A stretch of 35,565 nucleotides of DNA from an uncultured Clostridia bacterium. Its GTDB lineage: Bacteria > Bacillota > Clostridia > TANB77 > CAG-508. The stretch covers positions 1 through 35,565 of the forward strand of contig CANQWF010000006.1 of NCBI GenBank assembly GCA_947627485.1. Reading direction: 5' to 3'. The notes beneath the pieces were generated by a model. That model had not been told where the DNA came from. It worked only from the letters and a program-made list of their open reading frames with translations, and ran no database searches. How positions within the stretch are numbered: the first letter of the stretch is position 1; every line of letters starts with the position of its first letter. Below, in pieces: positions 1-8,870 of this stretch. The translations under genes and the position numbers were made by a program.

Positions 1-306
1 CATCATATATCTCATTGAGAAATCTTGAGCCATTCTTACTAAAGCATCATATACAGACGCGTCACCATGTGGATGATATCTACCAAGAACATCTCCAACA
101 GTTGTAGCACATTTTCTATATGGTTTATCTGGTGTAAATCCATCTTCATGCATTGTATACAAAATTCTTCTATGTACCGGCTTTAGCCCGTCTCTTACGT
201 CTGGAAGTGCACGTGCTACTATAACACTCATAGCATAATCAATATATGCTGTTCTCATTTCATTTTCAATATCTCTTCGAATAATATTTTCTTCTGCCTT
301 ATCCAT
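1..306 (-). CDS. gyrA: DNA gyrase subunit A, N-terminal part (runs off the window)
   Basis: The first 102 residues are the GyrA N-terminus: an opening [17 protein letters not shown], then [27 protein letters not shown] and a [20 protein letters not shown] stretch (shown in overlapping parts), which is the conserved start of the breakage-reunion domain. GyrA cuts and rejoins DNA in the A2B2 gyrase that introduces negative supercoils. The catalytic tyrosine would lie just beyond the window edge. The start ATG at 306 follows an AAGGAG site. The gene has its own promoter (346-374) just after a terminator. gyrB, its usual neighbour, is 20 kb away because of the material between them. The two CGG triplets here are out of frame. 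Confidence 0.96.
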   Translation of the reverse strand, partial: MDKAEENIIRRDIENEMRTAYIDYAMSVIVARALPDVRDGLKPVHRRILYTMHEDGFTPDKPYRKCATTVGDVLGRYHPHGDASVYDALVRMAQDFSMRYMM

Positions 307-345
307 TATTTAAACTCCTTTTCATCTATTGTTTCATCTTTTCAT

Positions 346-374
346 ATTATATATTAACTATTTTGATTATGCAA
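346..374 (-). promoter_or_regulatory. gyrA promoter
   Basis: On the minus strand there is TTGCAT, a 17-nt spacer and a perfect TATAAT, 40 nt upstream of the gyrA start. It lies directly after the terminator at 386-415, so gyrA is transcribed independently of the genes upstream of it. Confidence 0.75.
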
Positions 375-385
375 GAAAAAAATAT

Positions 386-415
386 AAAAAAACCATACGG
401 ACATACGGTTTTTTT
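386..415 (-). terminator. Intrinsic terminator upstream of gyrA
   Basis: Read on the minus strand, an A-run, ACCGTA, a 6-nt loop and TATGGT followed by a T-run form a hairpin with one G-U pair and a U-tract. It lies 8 nt after the DUF2442 stop and insulates gyrA from the island. Confidence 0.7.
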
Positions 416-422
416 ATATTTT

Positions 423-677
423 TTATTTATTAATGGTTATTCCTTGTGTCCAAATTTCTTCACTTGATAAATCAATATCTTCACTCCAAACAATTCCGTA
501 TCCACCTGCATCAACTCTTACTTTATTGAACAATTCTGCATCTTGTAACTTTTTGAAAACTTCCCATCTTTGCATAAGTGGTTTTACATCATATTTTTTT
601 TTTGTTCCATTCGCAAATGTAATCTCTATAACTAAATTATCTAATGGTTTAACAGATTTTATAATATGAAAACTCAT
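423..677 (-). CDS. DUF2442 family protein
   Basis: This 84-aa protein has the DUF2442 layout: a strand-rich N-terminus (VIEITFANGTKKKYDVKPLM), a phenylalanine-lysine helix (VFKKLQDAELFNKV) and the GYGIVWSEDIDLSSEEIW ending. DUF2442 proteins are small and of unknown function, often seen near toxin-antitoxin or mobile genes. It starts at an ATG behind AAAGGGGGA and has its own promoter at 717-745. A terminator follows directly. It could belong to the chromosome or to the island; its own promoter and terminator make it a single-gene unit. Confidence 0.8.
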   Translation of the reverse strand: MSFHIIKSVKPLDNLVIEITFANGTKKKYDVKPLMQRWEVFKKLQDAELFNKVRVDAGGYGIVWSEDIDLSSEEIWTQGITINK

Positions 678-716
678 ATGATCCCCCTTTATTAATTTAA
701 TGGTTCTATTTTCAAT

Positions 717-745
717 ATTATATTCTTTTTTTCCTTTTTTGGCAA
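717..745 (-). promoter_or_regulatory. Promoter of the DUF2442 gene
   Basis: On the minus strand there is TTGCCA, a 17-nt spacer and TATAAT, 40 nt upstream of the DUF2442 start. Confidence 0.6.
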
Positions 746-748
746 TAT

Positions 749-1481
749 TTATATTAATTTATTTGCAAGTTCTAGTTCTTCTTTTGAAAGATTAAAATCT
801 CCTCCTTTATTTTTTATTAATTCATGTAAATTTTCTAGTTGTCTAGCTTTTGTTATTACATTTTCTAAAGGTAAAACATTATTTAATTCTTTTTCTATTT
901 TTTTATATTGTTTTTCCATGTTGTTAAAATCTTGATTATTGTAATATACATTCCAATTTGATATGTATTTATCTATTTTCTCTATAGATTCCATTTGTGA
1001 TGTTAAATTATTTTCTATGCTACTGTTTACTGTGTTTAAAATAGTATTTTTTCCCTTTTGTATAATACTTGCTGTTGTGTTATTAATTAATCCATTTTCT
1101 TTTGATTTTTTTATTCCCCAATCTAGAACATCAGAAACAGAATCAATTAATCCTCCACTTTTTATAACATTTTTTACTTGAGACATATTTTCAAATTTTC
1201 CTGTAAATATGCCGAAGTACACTTTTACCCATATCTACTACATTATCTATTGCCGTTTTTATCCCTGCAGAAAATCCATCTGTAATAATACTATCTTTTA
1301 TTTCTATAATTTCATCTTCTATAACATCTGGTAATATTGCTTTTAATCCCAAATTTATTCCACCATTTATTACTTGTCCTAAGTTAGACTCTAAAAATGA
1401 TTTTTGTTTTTCGTATGTAACATTACTTAGATTAGATTGTTTTAAATCAAGATTGTTTTCAATCTTTAATTCATTACTCAT
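749..1481 (-). CDS. Uncharacterised 243-aa protein, read through a +1 shift at CGG
   Basis: Two overlapping frames join into one protein. The first 89 codons (from an ATG behind AAGGAGG) end ...DMGKSVL, then comes CGG at 1214-1212. Skipping its C continues as GIFTGKFENMSQVKN and so on for 154 more residues. The zero frame stops 8 codons later. The protein is helix-rich and soluble: GGINLGLKAILPDVIEDEI in the first half, and a segment likely to be coiled coil (NMEKQYKKIEKELNNVLP) in the second. I recognise no family. It follows the CpaE-like gene in the same orientation and probably belongs to the outer secretion-like cluster. Confidence 0.75.
1212..1214 (-). other. CGG +1 recoding site 1 (unknown gene)
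   Basis: In frame the codons read GTA CTT CGG CAT. Dropping the C gives CTT GGC ATA and opens the downstream frame, with GGC read as Gly. Confidence 0.75.
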
Positions 1482-1550
1482 TTTATTCCTCCTTATATCT
1501 TTTATTTTTTATTTAAAATACCTAAATTCAAAATTTAAAATAATTACATT

Positions 1551-2753
1551 TTACAATTCACATTTTTCTATAATTTTTTCAAATTTATTTTTTATTTTTT
1601 TATTAATATTTTTTAAATTATTATTAATTATTAAATTAAAATTATAGTCTAATTTGATTTTTTCTAAAATATTAAAATCAGAAAATAAAACTTTTAATAT
1701 TTTTTCATCTATTGAATTAATATTCATTTTATTAAAAATTATATTTATTTTTTTTCTATCTATTTTCCATTGATTAATATATATATCTAATAAATTTTTG
1801 CTTTTTTTTAATTCTATTAGATTTGCTTCTGTCAAAAATAATATTATATTTGATTTTTCTAAGATTTCTTTTGTATAATCAAAAAAACATTCTGATGTTG
1901 TATCTATAATAATTACATCATATTTTATTAAAAGTTCTTCAAGTAAATTTTTTATTTTATTTTTTTCTATTTTATAATTTTCATCAAAAAGTAGAGTGGT
2001 TCCACATAATAAATGAATATTTTTTTCTATTTTTATTATTGAATTATTTATATTTTTTTGCGTTCCAATATCCTCTTTTTTTACATTAAATATTGAATTA
2101 ATACTTTGATTAAATATATCAAAATCTATTAATAATATTTTTTTATTTTTAATTAATTTAGTTAAAATAGAACAAAATATACTTTTCCCAATCCCATTTG
2201 TTCCAACTATACTAATTATTTTATTTTTTTCTTTTATATTTATTTGATTTAAATTTTCTACATGTTTTCTTTCTTTTATTTTATTTATTAATTTTAAATA
2301 AATTTCTTTTGCTATGTTTTTTCTTGTATTGTTTTTTTCTAATATTATTTTTTTTAAATTTTTTATTTCTTCGTTTATTTCATTTTCTTTATTTATATTG
2401 TTTATTTTATTTATAGTATCAATTAGTTCATCGTTTGTTATTTTATTATTGTAAAATATATTAAAAACACCTTTTGATATTAAATAATTTTTCATTTCTT
2501 CGTTTTCATTTTTTAATATTACAATTATTTCTATTTTTTTATTAATTAATTTTATTTGTTCAATTAATTTTTTAAAATTCATTTGACCAGATAATAATTC
2601 ACTTATTATTAGTAAGTTAATTTCTGGATTTTTTTGTAAAACTTCTATAATACCTTCTTGATATTGAATGTCGTTTCCTATTATTTCAAAATTTGTTTTT
2701 TCTTTTAATTTTTTATTTGTTATTGGATTTTCTAGTGCAGTTATAATTTTCAT
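1551..2753 (-). CDS. CpaE/TadZ-like ATPase (receiver-like domain plus P-loop)
   Basis: A 400-aa protein with two parts. Residues 1 to about 110 look like a degenerate response-regulator receiver fold (alternating strands such as INLLIISELLSG and IEIIVILKNE) without a clear phospho-acceptor site. After a lysine/asparagine-rich linker, from about residue 178 comes a MinD/CpaE-type ATPase: IISIVGTNGIGKS (Walker A), KILLIDFDIFNQS (Walker A') and YDVIIIDTTSE (Walker B). CpaE/TadZ proteins position secretion and pilus machines at the membrane. It sits between virB4 and the unknown 243-aa gene, all co-directional, which suggests one machine. It starts at an ATG behind AAGGAG. There is no CGG in it. 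Confidence 0.75.
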   Translation of the reverse strand: MKIITALENPITNKKLKEKTNFEIIGNDIQYQEGIIEVLQKNPEINLLIISELLSGQMNFKKLIEQIKLINKKIEIIVILKNENEEMKNYLISKGVFNIFYNNKITNDELIDTINKINNINKENEINEEIKNLKKIILEKNNTRKNIAKEIYLKLINKIKERKHVENLNQINIKEKNKIISIVGTNGIGKSIFCSILTKLIKNKKILLIDFDIFNQSINSIFNVKKEDIGTQKNINNSIIKIEKNIHLLCGTTLLFDENYKIEKNKIKNLLEELLIKYDVIIIDTTSECFFDYTKEILEKSNIILFLTEANLIELKKSKNLLDIYINQWKIDRKKINIIFNKMNINSIDEKILKVLFSDFNILEKIKLDYNFNLIINNNLKNINKKIKNKFEKIIEKCEL

Positions 2754-2785
2754 TAAATTTCTCCTTATTATTTTAATATTTTATT

Positions 2786-3208
2786 TTAAATAATTATTTC
2801 TTTTTCAAAATCTGCAACATCTATTTTACTTAATATATGTTCTTCTCCTGCAAACATTAAACATTCTCCCCTTTTTAGGGATTTTATTTCTATTTTTTCC
2901 TTTTCAGATAAATTAGTATATTTACTTAAGATTAAAATGTTTTCTTCTTCTAATGCAAAAAATATCTTATTACTTGAATTATTTAGAATACTTTTACCAT
3001 AAGTTCCTTCGTCTAAACTAAATAAATCTGATATATCTTGTGTAATTGCAATACTACTTCCACCATATTTTCTAATAGTTTTAAATATTTTATATATAAA
3101 ACTTGCAACATCTTTATTAGATGTGACTCCTATTAATCTCCATACTTCATCTAAGTAAATTGCCTTTTTTATTTCTCTGTTATTTTTAATTTTGTCCCAA
3201 AATAAATC
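2786..3208 (-). pseudogene. VirB4-like ATPase, C-terminal part, separated from the rest by the inserted element
   Basis: The last 140 residues of a VirB4/TrbE-type conjugation ATPase: DLFWDKIKNNREIKK, Walker B IYLDEVW, RKYGGSSIAITQDISDL (the sensor/Q motif) and a C-terminal KRGECLMFAG. The other 459 codons lie at 17466-18843, on the far side of the 14.26 kb element. The GAT-TTA codons at the junction are in frame on both sides, so precise excision gives a continuous 599-aa protein. In the integrated state this fragment has no natural start; the open frame extends to 3340 only by running into element DNA. Confidence 0.88.
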
Positions 3209-3233
3209 TGTAATTTTAACTGTTTTGTAACCG
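3184..3233. other. Attachment site junction attL
   Basis: virB4 sequence (below 3203) meets element sequence (above 3208) at TAAATC, 3203-3208, which recurs at 17460-17465. The 25-bp element arm at 3209-3233 matches, in inverted orientation and in perfect register around the central dinucleotide (TC on plus, GA on minus, 3207-3208), 19 of 25 positions of the arm at 17439-17463. This symmetry is what large serine recombinases recognise in attP. Confidence 0.85.
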
Positions 3234-3266
3234 TAAAAAAAGATAAAAAATAGCAAATTATCTCCA

Positions 3267-4970
3267 CTATTTTTTATCTTTGTTTTCAAAATATCTCGTT
3301 TTTGTACTTTTTCTAATCTTCTGGCTTTGAAATGGCACAAACATTAAAAATGCAGCATGTTCAATATCATCTAATTCCCTTTCTAATTCTGTGTGTATTT
3401 CATCTAAAAAATTATATGAAAAATATAAACATATATTTTTATAACCTGTTTCATCATATCCCCCATATACTATAATTTTATTAAATATCGTTTTTAAATC
3501 TGCATTAGTCATTTTATTATAATTTAAATTGTTTAATATTTCTTTTCTTTCTTTATATTTTTGTTCAGCTCTTTCAATATCTAATTTTAAATTATAATAT
3601 TTTTTTTCTATTATTCTAATTTTATCAATTCGTTCGTTTATTGCTTGTATTTGTTCTTCGTAAGTTTCCTCGCTTATTAAGTTTTTATTTTTCTCTTCTC
3701 TAACTTCAAATATTTGCGTTTGCATTTGTTCTTTTTCTTCTTTTAACTTTTCTATTTTAATATTAGCAATTTCACTTTTTTTCTTTTTAAGATATATGTC
3801 TAAAAGATACTCACGATTTCTTTTCTTTTCGCACTTCAATTCTTTTTTTACAAACTCAATTAACTCTTTTTCATCTAATGCATATCTACCTTTACATTTT
3901 ATATCCCCATAATGATTATGTCCTAAACAGGTCCACTCATATCCTCTATCCACTTTAATTCCATTTTCATCTTTTGCTTTCTTCTTTTTCACTCTTATAT
4001 AAGTACTTCCGCATTGTTCACAATAAAGCAATGTGGATAATAGATGTTTACTTGAATAGCCTTCTCTGTTTTTAAGTTTTTTATTTCTTTGCTCTTTTAT
4101 TTTTTCTTTTTTTCTCCACGTTTCATCATCTATTATTCTTAAATCTTCATTATGTACTACTATTTGTTCTTCTTCTGGTATTTTTTTATGAGTTCCCCAT
4201 GTTATATCAAACGACTCTGTTTTATGATTAACTATATCTCCAATATACATTTTATTCATTAACAAATATCTTATTTCTGTAGATTTCCATAGATTCCCTT
4301 TTTTAGTTCTAAAGCCATGGTTGTTTAAATAATTTGCTATACTTCTCATGCCTAACAGCTTTTCCGTGTATAAATAAAATATATTGTCAACTACTGGTTT
4401 TTCTTTTTCATTAATTTCTAATTGGCCTTTTGTCACATTATATCCATATGGAGCTGGTGCAGTCCATTTCCCTACTCTATGTAATTTATCTTGTCGCCAT
4501 TTAAATCTTTTTGAATCGGTTGTTATTTCTTTTTCCGCTACTGAAAACAAAACACCCAGTATTAAATCATTATTTACATCTGCTGAATCTATGTTTTCTT
4601 TCATAAAATGTATGTTCACTTTGTACTTAGGTTGTCTTAAATCTTTAACGATATTCATGCCATCTTCAACATTTCTTGCAAATCTTGTTGTATCTTCAAC
4701 AAATATTTGATTAAAATTACCATTTTTTGCATCTTCTATCATCTGCTTAAATGCTTCTCTGTTCTTTTTATATTCTTTCGCTGATATTCCTTCATCAACA
4801 TATAAACCTCTTTTAAATTCTTTGTTACCATTTTTTTTGTAAAATATTCCTATGTTGGCAAAGGTAAAATTTTCTTTTTCTAAAATATCTTGCCATTGTT
4901 CTTGTTGGTCCTTTATAGATTCCTGTTGATTTTTCGTTGAAACTCTACAATATGCAACTGCTAAATTCAT
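3267..4970 (-). CDS. Large serine recombinase (integrase/excisionase of the element)
   Basis: 567 aa with the family's full order. The resolvase catalytic domain begins AVAYCRVSTKNQ with the nucleophilic serine about residue 11, and continues DEGISAKEYKKN and FVEDTTRFARN. The recombinase domain has PAPYGYNV and GMRSIANYLNNHGFRTKKG. A zinc ribbon (YCEQCG, later CLGH and IKCKGRYAL) follows, then a long coiled coil (about 385-480). These enzymes integrate by pairing attP with attB without homology and need a directionality factor to excise. The stop lies 59 bp from attL, as is typical. It starts at an ATG behind GGGGGAG. Promoter at 4996-5024. Its CGG triplets are all out of frame. Confidence 0.95.
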   Translation of the reverse strand: MNLAVAYCRVSTKNQQESIKDQQEQWQDILEKENFTFANIGIFYKKNGNKEFKRGLYVDEGISAKEYKKNREAFKQMIEDAKNGNFNQIFVEDTTRFARNVEDGMNIVKDLRQPKYKVNIHFMKENIDSADVNNDLILGVLFSVAEKEITTDSKRFKWRQDKLHRVGKWTAPAPYGYNVTKGQLEINEKEKPVVDNIFYLYTEKLLGMRSIANYLNNHGFRTKKGNLWKSTEIRYLLMNKMYIGDIVNHKTESFDITWGTHKKIPEEEQIVVHNEDLRIIDDETWRKKEKIKEQRNKKLKNREGYSSKHLLSTLLYCEQCGSTYIRVKKKKAKDENGIKVDRGYEWTCLGHNHYGDIKCKGRYALDEKELIEFVKKELKCEKKRNREYLLDIYLKKKKSEIANIKIEKLKEEKEQMQTQIFEVREEKNKNLISEETYEEQIQAINERIDKIRIIEKKYYNLKLDIERAEQKYKERKEILNNLNYNKMTNADLKTIFNKIIVYGGYDETGYKNICLYFSYNFLDEIHTELERELDDIEHAAFLMFVPFQSQKIRKSTKTRYFENKDKK

Positions 4971-4995
4971 TTATATCTCCCCCTTTCTTTGTTTT

Positions 4996-5024
4996 ATAAT
5001 ATACTCAATTGTCTTAAAGGTAAA
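4996..5024 (-). promoter_or_regulatory. Promoter of the serine recombinase
   Basis: On the minus strand there is TTTACC, a 17-nt spacer and TATTAT, 26 nt upstream of the start. A perfect palindrome CGTATAAAATACG (5054-5066) lies 30 bp upstream of the -35 box and may be an operator controlling recombinase expression. Confidence 0.5.
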
Positions 5025-5127
5025 GGTCGTTATGTTTCTATTTCTATTGTTTTCGTATAAAATACGTTCTATTATTTTTACTCTTAGGCAATATGAGTTT
5101 ATTTTTTATCATTTAAAATATTCTACT

Positions 5128-6069
5128 TTACTTATTGTAAATCTTTTTATTATGCTTATTAACAAATTGGTCTGCATTTTTTACTTCTATTGTTCTTTCT
5201 TTTACTAATATATAATTTTTAGTTTTTGCTTGTGCTTCTTCGTATTTCATTTTACTTGCTTGTCCTCTATCTATGTTTTTACTAGTACAATAAATTTGCT
5301 CATTTATTGGTACATTATATAATTGGTTTGTCTTACACATATAATCTACGATATCGTATTCTTCATCATCGTTTAAATTTTCGCCTTCTTCATCATCGTT
5401 TGAATCTTCACAATCATTATCATTGTTTAAATCTTCATATTCTTCATCATTGTTTGAATTTTTGCCTTCAATTACAACCTTAGAGTCCTTTTTTACCTTT
5501 TTAGTTTTTGTAAATCCTTTTTCCCATAATTTTTGTATTATTTCATTTGGTATATACATTTTCTTGTTTTTGGTATCTTTAATTAAAAAATGTATATGCC
5601 AACTACCATTTTTGCTCCTTTCATATTTACCAACATATAAGAAATCTTTTTTGCTATATTTAGCTTTTAATCTTCTTATAAAATTTTCTTTAAATTTTTT
5701 AATAGTTTTTATACTTTTTACAAGTTTATTACAAGTTAAAGTTATAAATAATATATCCTCACTTCTAAAATTAAAATTTAATTCTATAAGAAGTCTTAAT
5801 TTTCTCATATTTTCTCTTATCATTTCTATTGTTTTAAAATGCTTCTTTTTATATTTTTTTACTTCCCCTGTAAACATATTAATATATGTATTTCCTTTAC
5901 ACTTTTTATATTTACTTATATTATTAGATTTTACTTTGCTATATTTTACTATTACAGCATCTTTTGATTCAATTACTTTTACTTCTGCATTATTTGGTAT
6001 TTCACAATTATTTACTTCCTCAAATGTTACTTTTGATTTATTATCTAATCTGTCTTTAAATTTATTCAT
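5128..6069 (-). CDS. HUH-family replication initiator (rolling-circle Rep)
   Basis: A 313-aa protein with the three HUH endonuclease motifs in order: FITLTC (motif 1, about residue 108), GSWHIHFLI (the metal-binding HUH, about 150) and DYMCK (a YxxK motif with the likely DNA-nicking tyrosine, about 243). Such proteins nick a double-strand origin and stay covalently bound to start replication or transfer. An unusual acidic repeat rich in NDDEE lies between motifs 2 and 3, where a short loop is normal. It starts at an ATG behind GAGGAG. A long inverted repeat just upstream (6114-6192) is a candidate nick site. It suggests the excised circle can replicate. I cannot exclude that it acts as a mobilisation nickase. 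Confidence 0.82.
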   Translation of the reverse strand: MNKFKDRLDNKSKVTFEEVNNCEIPNNAEVKVIESKDAVIVKYSKVKSNNISKYKKCKGNTYINMFTGEVKKYKKKHFKTIEMIRENMRKLRLLIELNFNFRSEDILFITLTCNKLVKSIKTIKKFKENFIRRLKAKYSKKDFLYVGKYERSKNGSWHIHFLIKDTKNKKMYIPNEIIQKLWEKGFTKTKKVKKDSKVVIEGKNSNNDEEYEDLNNDNDCEDSNDDEEGENLNDDEEYDIVDYMCKTNQLYNVPINEQIYCTSKNIDRGQASKMKYEEAQAKTKNYILVKERTIEVKNADQFVNKHNKKIYNK

Positions 6070-6113
6070 TTAAACTCTCCTCTGTTTTTTAAGTTCTATG
6101 GTTGAGGGGTTAC

Positions 6114-6192
6114 GGTATATATTAAATTAATAAGGATTTTTTAAGCTCTTTTATAAGTCATTATATTGCTATTTTATTAATTTAATTATACC
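6114..6192. repeat. Inverted repeat upstream of rep, candidate origin
   Basis: Arms of 20 and 19 bp (6114-6133 and 6174-6192) are complementary apart from one extra base and are separated by 40 bp. They lie in the gap between the DUF927 gene and rep. A cruciform of this size beside an HUH gene is a plausible double-strand origin; it has no following T-run, so a terminator is less likely. Confidence 0.45.
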
Positions 6193-6212
6193 TTCCCTTT
6201 TCCAAATCTTTC

Positions 6213-8100
6213 TTATTTATTTACAAGATTTCCCAAGTCCATTAAGTTCATTTTTTTGTTATCAACACTCTTCTGCTCTTCTTTTCTTTTAAACTCATTA
6301 TTTTCTACTTTTATTTCTTGTTGGTTTATTTGTGTCATTTTTTCATTATTTGCTTTAATGCTTTCATTATTTTGCATTTTAACCGCAATAACTCTCATTT
6401 TTTCCTTTGTTATCGGATTAACTCTGATAACTGTTTTTCGCGATGGGTCTGTCATATATAATGCGTTGGAATTGTGTAATTCCTTTAATAAAGTACTTAA
6501 TGATATATTAAATGGATTTTTTGCCTCACTATAAAATTTACATACTGCTGAATAAATCGTTTCTGGATAAAAATAATACTGTTTAGTTTCATTGTCTATA
6601 AATCCATCTATTCTTTTTCTATCGAAGTCAATTGTAGAGCAATTTTTAAAGTCTAACAAATTTATTCTATTTGTTTGAATTAATTGTTCTATTGCATTAT
6701 AAAACATTTCAGTAGGTGTTAGGTTTTTAATTTCTTGTGCTTGTTTTTGAGCGACTTTTTTTAATATTTCCTTTGAATTTTCTAATAAATTTCTTTTTTC
6801 TTCCTCTGATATTATGCTATTTGTTTGTAAGAATTCTACATACAAATTAAATCCTATGTACAGTATTGCTATTGCTTCTCTTGTTCTGCCATGTAATTCC
6901 TTATTGTTTATAATTAGATTATTTTCAAATTGTTGTACTATTGTTTTAGCTGTATTTATGACATCGTTTTCATTATTAATTATCCACTCGATGTATTTTT
7001 TCATTGTATATGCAAGTTTCTCTTTCTCTGTTTGATAATATAAAATTGCTTTTTCACTTGTAGTATTTTTAGTGAATTCTAATACTACTACTCTTGCTAA
7101 TCTGCTAAATGCTAAATTAGGTAAAAATTCTCCAGTTATAATAGCTGTACCTCTTGCATAATAAGTTGTTCTTATTTTCCCCTGTGGTGTAATTCTTCCT
7201 CTACCTTGTCTATCTCCAAAAAGGGCTATTATTTTATTTGTTATTTTGATTTTCTTTTCATCATTTTCTGGGTTTAGGTCATCTGGTACCAAAATGGTAT
7301 CTTTTAAATTATAAGCTTGCTTTTCTATTTTTGAAGCAGTATCATCTAATGATGTATTAAAACTATTTCTCGTAAAATTCCCAAAATGAGAATTAATAAT
7401 AGCCGCTATAGAGCTTTTACCTACACCACTTTCTCCTATTAACATTAATATAAAATCTACATATATATCATTTTCTTTTAGTATACTTACTAATGGTGTT
7501 ATATACAGATATCCTAAAAGTGGTATAATAACTTCTTTATCAACCTTATTTAATAATGAATAGCTTATTTTTAATGCCTCATCTAAATTAAATATTTTAT
7601 CTGTGAAACAATACTGATTTAGATTTTCAGCACTTAAATCAGCTTTTATATTTTCTTCTGCACTTCCTATAGCTCCGTCCATGATATAAATATACTAAAT
7701 TTTTGTTATGTCTAATAAACCCTGTACAAGTATAAATTTCTTCATTTTTCATTTTTTCTCTGCTTACAATTTGAGCTATTTGAATAAGATAATCTTTTCC
7801 ACCTTTTTCAATAACTGCATATCTATCCCAGTTAGACTTTGTACTAAAAATAAAATTAAAGGAACTCAATTGTTTGCTAGTTACTTCTATTGTGTCTAAT
7901 TCTCTTTCATTTTCTATTACAATTGCTTTTAGTTTATATATAATATCTTCATCTCTTCCATTTGTCTTAACTATTTTCTCTGTTATTAGTGGAATAAAAT
8001 TAGATATCGCTTTTTCCCCTCTTTCTGTTTTTACAAATATTTTTCCAGCTCTTGTGAAAAAATTGTGCATTTCCAATTGATTCAATACCTCTTTATCCAT
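6213..8100 (-). CDS. DUF927 family primase/helicase-type ATPase, read through a +1 shift at CGG
   Basis: Two frames join into a 628-aa DUF927 protein. The first 141 codons end ...NLVYLYHG, then CGG (7677-7675). Skipping the C gives GGA and continues GAIGSAEENIKADLSAENL, restoring the family's HGGAIG motif. Without the shift the first frame ends 12 codons later. The second part holds LMLIGESGVGKSS (Walker A), ILVPDDLNP (Walker B) and ITGEFLPNLAFSRLARVVVL. DUF927 proteins are phage and plasmid replication ATPases. It lies between an unknown coiled-coil gene (overlap-close, 1 bp gap) and rep, so this is the element's replication operon. The C-terminus is a charged tail. Confidence 0.88.
7675..7677 (-). 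other. CGG +1 recoding site 2 (DUF927 gene)
   Basis: In frame the codons read CAT GGA CGG AGC. Dropping the C gives GGA GGA GCT ATA, encoding the expected Gly-Gly-Ala-Ile. Confidence 0.87.
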
Positions 8101-8101
8101 G

Positions 8102-8821
8102 CTATATCACTCCTTCATTAAAAATTTTTTTATATTTATCTTTTACTTCTTTAAGTTTATTTTTCTTAAATTTTGTAGCTTCTTCACTTCTGCTATATAC
8201 AAAACACCACAATTCATATTTTTTATTGTCCTTTTTAGCAACGATTTTTTCTATATTTTTTAGTGTATTTTTAGATTCTTTTATTAAATTATTTATTTTT
8301 ATATTTTTTTCTTGTACAACTTCATCAAGGCACTTTTTACTAATTTTTGCTTGCTCTTCTAAAAAATGTTTACGTTTTTCTACCTTGTCCGCTGTATCGT
8401 ATATATTAAATAGATGTCTTTTATTTATATCTCGTAATGCCAAGTCTAATTTTTTTATTTCTTCCAACTCTCGCTTTTTAAATTCTAATAGCCTTCTTTT
8501 TGTTACCTGTAAATTATCAATTAATAGACAATTTATTTGGTATTCATAATACAATTTTTGTATCGGAACATCTAAGAAAGCTTGTTCTAATATGTTACTG
8601 TATTTTCCAGTAGCAAGAACATGCTCATTAAACATAATATCTATATATTTTTCTAAATATTCTTTATATTTTTCTTCCTTTACCATTTTGTCCTCGCTCA
8701 TTATTTCTGCAAAAACTGATGTTTTATTTTTATTCCATATCCACATAAAATTAGTTCGTTTAACTTTATTTTTAAAATTTACAAAAATTTGCATTAACCA
8801 ATTGTCTTTATTATTTTCCAT
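8102..8821 (-). CDS. Uncharacterised coiled-coil protein of the replication operon
   Basis: 239 aa, not recognised. The N-terminal third has aromatic residues (NFMWIWNKNK), and the rest is long charged helices, probably coiled coil (about 115-215, for example KKRELEEIKKLDLALRDINKRH). There is no signal peptide or membrane segment. It starts at an ATG behind GAGGAAT and ends 1 bp before the DUF927 start, so the two are translationally linked. A small RNA on the opposite strand (8871-8970) covers its leader. This is the arrangement of copy-control antisense RNAs, so the protein may be rate-limiting for replication, but that is inference. Confidence 0.75.
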   Translation of the reverse strand: MENNKDNWLMQIFVNFKNKVKRTNFMWIWNKNKTSVFAEIMSEDKMVKEEKYKEYLEKYIDIMFNEHVLATGKYSNILEQAFLDVPIQKLYYEYQINCLLIDNLQVTKRRLLEFKKRELEEIKKLDLALRDINKRHLFNIYDTADKVEKRKHFLEEQAKISKKCLDEVVQEKNIKINNLIKESKNTLKNIEKIVAKKDNKKYELWCFVYSRSEEATKFKKNKLKEVKDKYKKIFNEGVI

Positions 8822-8835
8822 ATTTATTCCTCCTC

Positions 8836-8864
8836 TTGACTTTTCTTAATTTTAAAGTTATAAT
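8836..8864 (+). promoter_or_regulatory. Promoter of the antisense small RNA
   Basis: TTGACT, a spacer of exactly 17 nt and a perfect TATAAT on the plus strand, opposite to all neighbouring genes. Transcription should start near 8871. Confidence 0.75.
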
Positions 8865-8870
8865 TAAAAA

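Noticed and set aside
2786-3340. A separate 184-aa gene starting at 3340
   Set aside because: Its first part overlaps the recombinase end in another frame and crosses attL; only 2786-3208 is virB4.
5423-6073. Long plus-strand frame opposite rep
   Set aside because: It is the shadow of rep, rich in Phe/Leu/Ser as expected from reversed Lys/Asn codons, with no ribosome site.
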